A stretch of DNA of 64,000 nucleotides from Linnemannia hyalina (taxonomy: Eukaryota > Mortierellomycota > Mortierellomycetes > Mortierellales > Mortierellaceae): the NCBI GenBank assembly GCA_019671135.1, contig JAHRHY010000012.1, forward strand, positions 682,001 through 746,000, read 5' to 3'. Of this stretch, positions 36,001 to 46,523 are shown piece by piece. Under the pieces are notes generated by a model that was not told the origin of the DNA, did not search any database, and saw only the letters and a program-made list of their open reading frames with translations. The position numbers and the translations under genes were made by a program. Position 1 is the stretch's first letter. The number at the start of each line of letters is the position of its first letter.

Positions 36001-39000
36001 TTGGATGGCGACGATCGCAGCGTCGTCGGCTCGCCTTTATCTGGAAACAGCACCCCTATGAGCAAGCCCTCCGGCGCTTCGGCTTTGGGTGTGAATCTTT
36101 CGGACAGTCTCTCGGCCCATTCAGCTATGCACAGCGACGATTCTGTGGAGATGACACTGTTGAAACGGGATGTTGACCGCCTCAAGGACGAGAACTCTGT
36201 ACTGGTCGATGAAAAGGGAGTTCTTGAGAAGGATTACTCTGACGCACAGTTCCAACTGATCACTATGGAGAAGTGTCTGGAGCAGGCCACAAACCAAGCG
36301 GAGCAACTGGGTCGTAATCTACAGAGCAGCCGACATGCCTTGGCGTCAATGGAGCAGGAGGCAACCGCCAAGGTGTCCGACCTCAACAAGGAGATGCAGG
36401 AGCAGGTCGAACTGATGGAGAAGATGCGAGTTGCCTCGATCCTAGTGGAGGAGGAGCGTGATCGACTCCAGGAGACCCTTCGCGATGTCGAACAGCAGTA
36501 CAAGGCAGTCAACAGGGAGCTGGACGACACTCGACAGCGTCTACTGGAGAACCAAAAGGAGTACGATCATCAAGTCGAATACAATATGAAGCGGATCAAC
36601 GAGTTCCAGGAGAAGGAGTCAAAGTGGGACGAGACCAAGGCCGAACTGTCAAAGGCCAAGGATGATATCGAAAAGCTGCTCGAACAACAGAAGGTTGAGG
36701 CCTATAGCACCAGGTCACAGCTGGAGAAGGAGCATCAAATCCTGCTGGAGAACCATGAGGCACTGGGTGCCGGCAAGTCGAAGCTGGAGGACATGCTGAC
36801 CGCCTTGGAGCAAGAACTCTCGACCCTTCGTGCCGCCAGCTCTGATGCTTCCAAAGAACACGAAAAGAAGGAGCAACAACAGCTGCAGCAGCATGAGACC
36901 GCCCTGAAGGTATGCGATAATCCGCTAGTGTTTGTTGGTCTTACTTAAATTTGAGACTTTCTGTGGTGCCTAACGATATTTCTTCATTTGCTTATAGGCT
37001 GAACAGGAGTTGAAGGCTGCTCTAGAAGCTGAACTCAAATCCGCACAAGACAAGTTCATGAGCCTCGAGGCAGAGTTCCAAGCTGTCAAGGAGGCGATGG
37101 ATTCTTCGATGCAGGAGGCGAACAAGATCCTGCAGGAGCGCGAGCAGCAATTCGAGGATCAGATCAAGGCATTGAAGCTGATGCACACTCAAGACCTTGA
37201 GGAGCACCGTGCGCAGGTGCAAACGGAGAATCAATTCCTCATCGAGGCACACCAGAAGAAATTGGAGGAGCTCACGGCCGATGCCCGGAAGCAAGATCAA
37301 CAGCTGCGCGAACTCCAAGATTCACTTGCCGAGGCTATCAAGGCAGGCGAGGAGGCGTTGGAGGCCAAGCAGACTGTCATTGAGGAGATGAAGAGCACTA
37401 AGGAACTCTCCGCCACTCTGTGCCAGGAATCGGAGAAGCTGAAGCAGGAGAAGGATCGCCTCGCAGCTGAGGTCGAGTCAATGTCGTCCAAGTGTCTGGA
37501 GATGGAAGCCACTCTGGAGGAGCAGAAGCAAGCACTGAGCAAGATGTCCCAGGAACTCGAGCAGGAGAAGAGCCGCCTTACGTCTCAAGTCGAATCATTG
37601 TCCTCCGAAGGCGAGTTGATGTCCGCCGAGAACCTTGCTTTGGAGGCCGCTTTGGAGGAGCAGAAGCAGGCGCTGAATAAGGTCTCGGTGGAGCTCCAAC
37701 AGGAGAAGAGTCGCCTTGCGTTCCAGATCGAGACAATCTCGTCGAAGAACCTCGCACTGGAAACCACTCTTGAGGAGCAGAAGCAGGAACTGAGCAAGGT
37801 ATCCCTGGAGTTGAAGCAGGAGTTGTGGGAAAAGGAGCGTCTGAAGACCACACGGAACGAGCTTCGGGAGAAGGTTTCGGAGATGGCCCGCAAGGTCGGA
37901 GAGGCAGAACAGAAGCTCGACCAGGCGCGGGACAGCAACAGAACTTCGGAGATGGAGTATAGGACTGTTCAGGACGAGCTCGAATATCAACTAAGCAAGG
38001 CTAGGAACGATCTTGCTGTCAAGACCAACGAGAACATGCTGAACGAGGAGTACAAGCGCAAGTTCCGGGAGCTGCGAGCTCAGTTTGCAGACTTGGGACC
38101 AGCCATTACGGAGCGCCAGCAGCAGGGCTTCCACGAGCGAGAACTGAAGCGTACTATGGAGCTGGAAAAGGCCCGTGAGGAACTTGTCCGGTCTCAGACG
38201 CGTACTGTGCAGCTGGAGGCGAACGTGGCCTTGGCACAGGAGATGAACGAGCAGCTGTTGAATGACTCCAAAGCGAGTACCTTGAAGATTGCCGAGGAGA
38301 TGGAGAAGCGGCTGCAGGATGTCGAAGTTCAGCGACAAACTGCCGAGCGGGAAGTCGAACAGGCGCTCGAAACGGTCCAACAAAAGACGGCACAACTGCA
38401 GCAACTGGAGGAGCAGGCAATTCACAACAAGGAACGGATGGGTGCTTTGGAGGAGGAGTTGAACGAGGAGCGTGTCAAGGTTGAGCGTATGGAGGCGACC
38501 TTGCTGGAAGGTAAAGCAATACTGGAGGAGCAGGAGGCTACCGAGAAGGAGTTGCTCATCCAGGAGACCAAGCGCAAGCTGAAGGAGGAGCAGTTGTTGG
38601 CCCAACGACAGTTGTTGATGAAGATGAAGGAGGAACAACAGACTCTGGTTCAGCAGCAGGTTGAGAGACGCGACAAGACACGAGCTCTGTTTGAGGGCCT
38701 GGCAACAGAAAATGGCAAGCTGATGGAGCAGGTCCGAGATTTGGGCTTAGTTAATGAGAACATCATGAAGCACCAGAACCCCAAGCAGAAGCTCCAGTAT
38801 CACGTCAAGATCAAGCAGGAGAACAACGAACTCCGGATCGAGAACCAGCGGCTGATGTTCAGGGCGATCGAGTTGGAGGAGAAGCTGGGCAACAAGGAGA
38901 ATGTCGAGTCCCTTCGAAAACAAGTCTGGGAGATGCACGGCGAGAGCCCTTACCAGAGCTCGATTGACCTGGGACTAGACAGCAACGCCGAGACGACCAG

Positions 39001-39982
39001 CACCAGAATGGAGATGGTGAAGGGCCTGACCGAAGAGATGCCTATCGTCCGCTCAAACTCTGGATCGCCAACGCCTTCCTCCGAGACATCCGCGTCGTCA
39101 ATTTCTGGACCCTCAGCGCCCAGGAAGGTTGCTGAGGAAGTATCTTCACATCCAGTGGCGGCACGCAAAAGCCATGCCCCAGCTGCAGCGGTGAGCCAAA
39201 AGAGGAAGGCAGCCCCCAACGACCCTCCATCCGTTGTGTCTCAGCCATTTAGCCGGAAACGACAGGCTGGATCGGTGCCACCTCAGTCGGTGTCTTCCTC
39301 TGAGACTCGCTCGAAAACTGGACCTTTCTCGACCGTCGCTGCAACATCCGTATCCAGTGCAGCTTCTGGAGATACAGCTGCCGAGGTACCTTTGGGCCCA
39401 CGCGCACGAGCAAAAGCCGCTGCCGACGCTGCATTAGCCGCTTCTAAGTTTACCCGAGCACAGTCGGCCAAACCCGCCTCTCGCCCAACCAGTAACCCTT
39501 CGCACCCTATTAGCAGGGTATCCAGGACACCAAGCCAACGCGCTCCATCCGCACCGCCATCTTCCTCGAGAGCTGTTGGGCATGATGATCGCCTGCGGGG
39601 TCCACGGTCAGGAGGAGCGGTCACGAAACCTCGCATGGGTACACCAGGTCCCTCCTCGGCAACCAAGGGACCGAACAACGCTGCAATCCAACGAGGCATG
39701 TCGGTTGATCCAGCCATTGGTAGCGCGAGTGCTCAGCGAGCCCTCCTTCGCGAAGCGCGACTAGAAGCAGCTAGGGCTCCTACTATAGCAGCTATATCAA
39801 GGAAGGGACTGATCGATCCGTCCGATAGCCAAGTCAACACGAGAGGTGCCAGTCAGGAATCCAGCCGCAGCAATTTACCCGCCTCGTCTGCACCCTCTAA
39901 ATCCCGTCCAGAATCCTCTACAGCACCGAGCACACATTCGACAGAGAACGTTCTTGTACCAACGACCGACTCCAGCGACTAA
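33009..39982 (+). CDS. Kinesin-12 (KIF15-like) motor protein
   Basis: Thirteen exons (33009-33169, 33282-33371, 33504-33552, 33660-33780, 33889-33964, 34058-34190, 34287-34586, 34681-34839, 34934-35036, 35133-35414, 35520-35558, 35648-36909, 36998-39982) join exactly in frame to 1919 residues. The N-terminal motor (about 15-363) has [15 protein letters not shown], the P-loop GQTGSGKT (106-113), switch I NRESSRSH (227-234) and switch II DLAGSE (262-267). The neck begins [14 protein letters not shown], a hallmark of kinesin-12. A very long coiled coil runs from about 390 to 1570, with internal duplications near 37.5-37.8 kb. A 350-residue basic Ser/Pro/Ala-rich tail (about 1570-1919) could bind microtubules. 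Kinesin-12 is a plus-end motor that supports spindle bipolarity in animals. The first exon is the least certain; alternative upstream exons are possible. Confidence 0.92.
37456..37830 (+). repeat. Internal coiled-coil duplication in kinesin (about 2.7 units)
   Basis: The block [20 protein letters not shown] recurs as [20 protein letters not shown] and [18 protein letters not shown]. Unit starts at 37514, 37652 and 37769 give spacings of 46 and 39 codons. DNA similarity is high, so the duplication is probably fairly recent. Confidence 0.85.
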
Positions 39983-40136
39983 TTATATATACACGCTTTC
40001 TTTCTTTGTTTTGATTTGTATTTCTACCCTTGCATAAACAACGGCTTTATTTTTTAATCCAAATGTTCACAAACTGAGTCTTCCCTTCTTGTCCTTGTCC
40101 TGTCGAGAAGATGATGATGATGTTGTCGTCTTTTTT

Positions 40137-41579
40137 TTACTCGGTGTCCATGGCCTCTCCCTGGGGCAAGTCCTCTGCGCTTGCAGCAGGGGCAACGCCA
40201 GACTCTAATTGATCCAAGTAGGCCTTCAAGCGGTCGCCCTCAACCACGTGCCAGTCCTGTCCCTTTCCAACAACACCGATCGAGCAGTTGTTGATGTTGA
40301 GCTCCTTGTCCTGCTGAAGAGTCTCGCGCAAGGCATGAAGACCGTGCATAATCAAAGCATCGACATCAACTAAACATTTTTCCAAAAAAAAAATTAACAA
40401 CGACAAGGAGTTAGATTAAGGAAGGGCAGCTGGCATATTCAAAAAGATCCTCTCAAAGTACAAAGTAATTCGTGAAACACTTACTCTCGCCAAAGTCCTT
40501 TGCAAACTTCTCGAGGTATGTCTTTGCACTCTGGCTCTTGGCGCCAATGCTGACGGCAAAGTATTCCAGACAGTTGGCGTTGGGCAAGCACTCGTACAGG
40601 TGGGGTCCAGTGTCCTCATCGTAGTTTCCGACCAACAATCCGACACCGTAAGGGCGACGTCCATAGTTTTGAGTGTTAATCTGTGCCTCTATCAAACAAT
40701 GAAGATATTGCGATGAAGGAGTTAATAATCTGTTCCGATCCAAGCGATAAACAGCAGGAAACATAGGAAGGCTAAAAGATCCAATGTTCTTGCGATACTT
40801 ACTGTCGCCAATCAAAGAGACAAGTCTGCTTCCGGGCATGGGGCGGTCGTACATCATCTTGGACTTCATGCACTCGGTTCTCATGAAATTGCTATGGTTA
40901 ACAACACACGCAAACGTGATATGTCAGTGACGGGGGTAATACAGATCATCCTGTGGTACAGTCAATCCAATCCTGTAAAACATGCGCGCTCTCTCAATGC
41001 GTACCTCAGAACACGCGCGTCTGAGACAAGACCGGCAATAGCAATACCCATATGGTTGTCGATCCTGAACAACTTTTGCTGATGCGAAGCCAATTCTCCC
41101 GAGGAACGCTATTGTCGATATAGATTGCGATGGTACGCGACACGGTTAACTTACACTTCTGGTTCGCGTTTCTTCATCAAGTCGCCCATATCAGCCAGTG
41201 ACGCAACGTTCCGTATTTGCTACGACTCGATTGTTAAAAAGATAGTATTGATAAAACGAACCTTCAGGGCCAAGAGGACGACGTGGGTGTTGGACCGGAG
41301 GCCGACCGAGGCAGAACCCTGCTTGACGGCCTCGAGGGCGTATTCAATCTGGTGGAGACGACCCTGTGGCGACCAGGTCGAGATATCGTTGTCGTATTGG
41401 TTGCGGAACTATTTGTTGTTATTTAACGAAGATATACCGTCAGTAACTTGTTGCAAAAGATGTAGCCTCAGACTTTCTTTCTTTTCCAGAGAAGCGCGTC
41501 GTTTTTGACAGCTGGATGCAATGAGACGGGAATGTAATCAGGGGTTCTCCATGGAGCAGTGGTGTCGTTGACATACCAT
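40137..41579 (-). CDS. PRE5: 20S proteasome subunit alpha type-1 (PSMA1 / Pre5)
   Basis: Six exons on the minus strand: the ATG alone (41579-41577), then 41408-41262, 41108-41005, 40891-40803, 40688-40485 and 40369-40137, giving 259 residues, normal for this subunit. The second exon opens [20 protein letters not shown], the alpha-1 N-terminal signature. Later parts ([37 protein letters not shown] and [16 protein letters not shown]) match the family throughout. The C-terminus ends in an acidic tail (GEAMDTE). It forms part of the outer alpha ring that gates the proteasome. The start codon is isolated by an intron (ATG followed directly by GTATGT). Between exons 2 and 3 the donor is a weak GTTCGT, and the 153-nt intron holds a 63-nt open segment flanked by AG and GT. 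Confidence 0.95.
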
Positions 41580-42042
41580 GGTGGTAGTGGTGTCGGTGTT
41601 ATGAGTGTCGGGTTGGTTGGCTTGCTAGCTTGTGCTGAGTTGTTTTGTCGAGTTGGTTTAAAGCAGCGAGAAAGAAGTAAAAGAAGAAGGAAAGAAAGGT
41701 GTGTGAAGAACAGATGCGAACGTAACCCAGGTCCACGCTTCTTTTTCCTTTCAACTTCGAACCAGGACAGGAGGAGCGACGACGACTGCACAAAAGACGT
41801 ACGAAAAAGTGGACGCGCGTTGCTGGAGGAGAGGGATGGGGTGTCGCAGTCACTTCTTGGTAAATTTTTGTGAATGCGATCCTTCTTGATTCTTTTGCGT
41901 CATTAAGTCGCTCATTTTAGTGGCGTTAGTTAGAGACAGGAGGAAACGATCAATGGGCAACCATGGAACTCAACAGGAACCAGGACAGAAACTGCATCAC
42001 CACCACCACCGCCACCACCGTCACTCACAGAAGCGGTAAAAC
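41580..42042. other. Bidirectional promoter of PRE5 and the DGCR6 gene
   Basis: 463 bp between divergent starts. A CACCACCACCGCCACCACC run lies at 41998-42018, close to the rightward gene start. No gene is seen. Confidence 0.6.
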
Positions 42043-43592
42043 ATGAGCGGGAGAAACACATTGGGAAGTGGTCAGCAACCAGGGTCCTCGGACCCAGCCT
42101 CCACCTCCTCATCCTCCCTCATGGCAAAGTTCTACCAACCCATGAACGCGCCCTTTGTCCCAGCGATTTCTACCCCTCCTACCCCTCCACCGCCGCCGCA
42201 ACACCAGCTGACACCAATGCCAACGGTGACTCCATTAGGCAGCCATGGGTTCGTGCCAACTCAATCACAAGGAATTGGTGCCAGTGCTGCACAACTGCTA
42301 GCCAACTTGGCCACAACGCCAGGATACATATCTGATGAGGCCATTCTGGAGTATTCACGGCAACAGCAACAGCAAAAGCTGCAACAGCAACATCAGCAAC
42401 AGCAACATCACCAGCAACATCACCAGCAACCGTATCATCAGCAGTGGCAACAACAACATACAAGCCAATGGCAGCAACCGTTTTCTCAGCCAGGACCACC
42501 ATCAAACCAGGCGCAACCCCAAACTTACTTTGCACCAACCCAGTACGAACAGTCTCAGTCACAAGGGTATCCTCAAGACTTTTCACATGCACAGCCAGGC
42601 ATCCAGCAACCTCACGACTACAGGATTTCAAGCGATCCTAATGCAGCCATTGGTGCACTCTTGAAGGAATTGCAACATACAGGAGGAGCCCCCTCTTCTT
42701 CTGCGTCAACATCCTCAACGTATCCTTCTTACTCCTCAATACCTCCACCAATACCACAACAGCCTGTGCCACAACATGATGTCCAACCACAATCACAAAC
42801 ATCACAAGCAGGATTTGGATACCAACCCCCCTCTGCTTCTTCCTCTGTCCAACAACCCCCTCAGGAGGAGAAGGCCGACGACTTCAGCAGTGGGAAAATC
42901 ACGCCGCAATTGCTCAAGAAGCTCGCCGGTTTGGCTGAGTTGGATGGCCATAACGGGTTTTCTCTTCTGAATGAGATCAAACGATTGCGCACCAGACAGG
43001 TAAGAGTGTTCGTTAACGTTTGATGACATGTGAACGGATCGACTACCGCTTTGATGCCCAGGACTTACATGTGGATGTGCATTTGACTTGCAACAATAGA
43101 CAAAGACTGAACGGGCGCTTCACGAAGACCGTGAGGAGCTCTTGAACAAGCACAAACGTGACCTTGTCAAACTCCAAGCAAGGTATGTCTCCGTGTTGTC
43201 GAACCAATCTAGTCTTCGATTTCGTTTTGTCTGATCAATTGACAATGGCGCTTTATCCTCAAGGAATATACCCTTTAATATGTACTCTTCTCATGCTCCA
43301 TCTCGCTGTTTTACTTTGTCTTTTTTGATTCATTACCTTCCAACCCTTCAACAAAAGCGAGATCATGGGCGTGAATGTGGATAGCGAGATGCAGCGAAAA
43401 AAGTCTGCGCACCACGAAGAACTCAAGAGGTTTGATCAAAGGGTCGTTCGGGCGATGGATAAAGAGATCACACTAGTCCAAGAATCATTGGAACTGGCTG
43501 GTGTGCCTCTAATGTCCTCCACACAGGACCCGGGCAAGATTGCGACACAGATTAGAGTCCTTCGATTGTTGGAAGACATGCTTCAGACTTGA
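42043..43592 (+). CDS. DGCR6-domain protein with glutamine/proline-rich N-terminus
   Basis: Exons 42043-42999, 43100-43182 and 43358-43592 encode 424 residues. The first 280 are low complexity: Pro runs (TPPTPPPPPQ), a Q/H block (about 106-150), and Ser/Tyr/Pro-rich sequence. From about 285 the protein becomes ordered and helical: GKITPQLLKKLAGLAELDGH, LLNEIKRLRTRQTKTERAL, then HHEELKRFDQRVVRAMDKEI and LELAGVPLMSSTQDPGKIAT. The helix with R-x-MDx-I followed by LE-x-AGVP matches the C-terminal half of animal DGCR6 and Drosophila gonadal. The molecular function of that family is not established. The Q-rich half suggests a condensate or adaptor role, but this is inference. The assignment rests on my recollection of the family pattern. 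Confidence 0.78.
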
Positions 43593-43924
43593 AAAATAAA
43601 CCCCTTGGACAATCATTGTTGCTTTCATTGTTTTTATGGCATGGGGAAAATCCGTTGACTGCGCTGCTCACTTTGTTTGTCGTCATTCGTCGCCATTTTG
43701 TATACTATGCCCTTTCCTCTTTTTCCATCTGAACCAAAAGCGACCTCGAGACACCGCTCGCATTGGTGGCACTGACCGTCTAATATCCTCACGTCCCCCA
43801 ACTCTACAAAAAGACGAGGCGCCGTACTTTACTTTTCCTCTTCTCTTCAACCCTCCATTAACCCTATCACCACAACTCAATTCCTTACACACTTTTTTCC
43901 TCCTCCTATTTCTCCACCTTCATC
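43593..43924. other. Intergenic region between DGCR6-domain gene and GST
   Basis: 332 bp. An AATAAA at 43594 serves the upstream gene; the rest is a C/T-rich promoter-like sequence leading to the GST start. No gene is seen. Confidence 0.6.
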
Positions 43925-45039
43925 ATGGCTCACTCAACACCCAACGCAGCCCAGATCAACAGAACGACCCCTTCCTCCGAACTCTCCCAGGTGATGGCTC
44001 ACCCAGAGTCCTTCCGCCTCCTCTACTTCCCTCTTGAGGCCCAGGGCCAGACCAGTCGCGATTTGCTCGCCTATGGAGGTGCCAACTGGGAGGGAGTCTC
44101 TCCTCAGGTGCTCAATTCTGACTTTTGTTGTTGATCTCTTTACCATATTTTTGGCTGTGCGTATGTGAAGATTGTTGAAGATTAACAGGTCGTTTTGCTG
44201 TCTTCTTTTTGATGATGATAGAACTGGTTGGAGGAGAAGGACAAGACGCCCTTTGGATGCGTCCCTGTCTTGTACATCAACAAGGGTGATAAGGTAACGC
44301 TGCATATACTCGACATTACATTCCTGCATCGATGAAATTCCCACAATATCTGCCACAATATCTGCCACAACTGCACCTACTTCTTCTCACACATTTCCTA
44401 ACGTCATTATTTTCCCCTCCTATATACAGCAAGTAGTGATCTCAGAAACACACGCAGTCGAGAACTACTTGGCCAAGCACTTTGGCCTGATGGGCGACAA
44501 CGAGTATGAAGAGACCCTGATCCGAGCCTTCCACTGCTCATCCGCCACACTCTTTACCAACTTTCAGTCCGCTGTCGTCTGGAACATGCCCGAGGTCCGC
44601 GAGAAGGCTTTGGAGGGCTTCAAGGCCAACAAATTGGCCCATTGGGTCAAGACTCACGAACGCCACCTCATGGACAACGGCAACAACGGCCACTACATTG
44701 GCAACAAGGTACCTTTTCCCACTCTTTGTATCTTTTTGATTATTTTTTGCTACTCAGTCTTTGACCTTGGTTTTTTCTTGAACTACATATGTGGAATAGA
44801 TGTCGCTGGCTGATATCCGCACTGCGAATCTGATCAGGCACTTCTCCTTTCAACCCTGGGCCACTGAACTGATGGATATCATCAGCCAAGCCCCTGCACT
44901 GCTCAAGCTGAGAGACACGGTTGAGAATGACCCCAAGATGCACCAGTGGAAGAACAGCGATGAGGCCAAGAAGCTCGCTACCTCCACCATGGCCTTCTTC
45001 GTTAACCCCTTCGCTGCCAGTGGCAGGCCCACTGCGTAG
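43925..45039 (+). CDS. Glutathione S-transferase (sigma-like)
   Basis: Exons 43925-44107, 44222-44293, 44430-44708 and 44800-45039 splice to 257 residues. After a short N-terminal extension the thioredoxin-fold GST domain begins at FRLLYFPLEAQGQTSRDLL, where Tyr in LLYF is placed like the catalytic Tyr of sigma and alpha classes. It continues TPFGCVPVLYI, the cis-Pro strand, and ISETHAVENYLAKHFGLMG, the glutathione gamma-glutamyl binding segment. The C-terminal helical domain (about 90-257) is present. The enzyme conjugates glutathione to electrophiles in the cytosol. An ABCC transporter of the glutathione-conjugate pump family lies 1.5 kb downstream in the opposite direction, a suggestive but not operonic pairing. 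Intron 1 has a weak GTGCTC donor. AATAAA lies near 45110. Confidence 0.93.
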
Positions 45040-45192
45040 ATAACTTCTTTCGTGTCTTCTTTTGAGTCGTTTATTTGAACATCCGCATCTACACCCCAAA
45101 AGAACAGTAATAAACGCATGCAGTTCTTTTTTTCATGCAGTCTTTTATTTTTTATTTTGTATTAACAGATGTGACGAAAAGTCAAGAGGGAG

Positions 45193-46325
45193 CTAAAGCT
45201 TACCATCTGCCTTGAGGGCGTTGAGGAGGGCCAGCGAACTGAGGAGCTTTGCATCGGGTGCAGCCTTGTAGGCATCCTTCAGCGCTACCAAAGTCAACGA
45301 AATGCTCTCGCCATGGTCCCTCAATCCTCCCAATCGACCCTCCAACTCCTGCAGCTCGTGCCACTCCTTGTCTATATCATTCCACAAAAAAAAACCAGAA
45401 CGCAAGAAAAATGTTAGTTTTGTGCTCATGCATCGAAGAGAAAGAGGTAAAGCGGACAGTAAACGATACAGAAGAAGAAGGGTATACCAATAAAGCAGAC
45501 AAAGAGACGCAGGAACTCGTCGCATCCTCCGGCAGAGGGGTAGACTCCGTCCCACTGGTCGCCATAGGCCAACTCGGTCATGTCAATCAACTTGTTGTGG
45601 TCTAAAGTGATCCCGCACTCTTCCTGCAGCTCGTCCGCACACTTGCCCTGTGAAGAAACCCAAAAAAAAAGGGGGTGAAATTAAGAATTGGGTGACGAAG
45701 AAATGCATGTCCACAAAATACATACACAAAGTGCAGAAAGTAAGGTTACCACAAAGTCGCCACTGCCGTCAAGCATCCCTGCAGGAATCTCTGGGAAATT
45801 GAACGAAGGAATCGAGAGACGCGGTTGTTTCGTCAGGACAACATGCTCCAAGGTCTCGCCTGAAGGATTTGTCGTCTTGATAATCAGCAGCACCGCGACC
45901 GCTCCGCCACGCTAGAAATACAAAATTGGAAGTAGAGGACCAAGCAGTGTCAGTGAGAACTTGACATGACCACGTCCATAGTGTTCTACTTTCATGAATA
46001 ATCTACACTACCTCCCCCAAATTACCATAAAGACGAGTCCAGGAGGCTTCTGTCCAGACTCTGCCAATTCAGCATCAACAGCCAGGTGAACAAACCCAAT
46101 CCGGGGTCCAAAGTAATCAACGCTCTTGACCTCGACCTTCTCGACCCTGACAGGAGGCTTCTCCGTAGCATTGTCTTTGGCGACTTGTTCCTCCTCCTTG
46201 GCAAGGTTCTTGGCCCAAGCCAGCAAGGGCTTGAACTCTGAGACCTGTTTGAGATTGATCTTGTCATGGGCTGCGACGAGAGGGATGGATCGCAATCCGA
46301 CTTTGAGCGCGTACTTTGATGTCAT
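45193..46325 (-). CDS. Nudix hydrolase, ADP-sugar diphosphatase type (NUDX14/NUDT14-like)
   Basis: Exons 46325-46026, 45911-45750, 45647-45488 and 45371-45193 give 266 residues. The N-terminal 100 residues contain KINLKQVSEFKPLLAWAKNL. The Nudix fold follows: RGGAVAVLLIIKTTNPSGET, VVLTKQPRLSIPSFNFPEIP, AGMLDGSGDFVGKCADELQE and ECGI. PAGMLD..GDFVG and YPSAGGCDEFLRLF are the signatures of the plant NUDX14 and animal NUDT14 group, which hydrolyse ADP-sugars or UDP-glucose. The Nudix helix reads DELQEECGI (159-167), so the Arg of the usual RE-x-x-EE is Asp, while the three glutamates remain. LGGLRDHGESISL is another conserved block. The stop at 45193 lies just beyond a GGTAAGC that could be a splice donor, so the last two residues are uncertain. 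Transcription converges on the GST gene. Confidence 0.87.
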
Positions 46326-46523
46326 TAGAAAAGAGAGAAGGGTATTGTGTGATGGATGTTGAGAGTTGAATGTGTGAGCTGTTGGGGATGAATGTGCTTA
46401 GTTTGTGAATGTGTGTTGCAGCGATGGACAAGTAAGAGAGAAAAGAAGTGGAAAAGTGGTAGCCAACAGAGGAAAATTGTTTATTAGGGGCATAGAATAA
46501 GTAGCAAGGTGACGAAAAGGATA

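Noticed and set aside
37991..38638. Leu-rich minus-strand frame in the kinesin stalk
   Set aside because: It is the antisense of Gln/Lys/Glu coiled-coil codons, which read as Leu-rich on the other strand.
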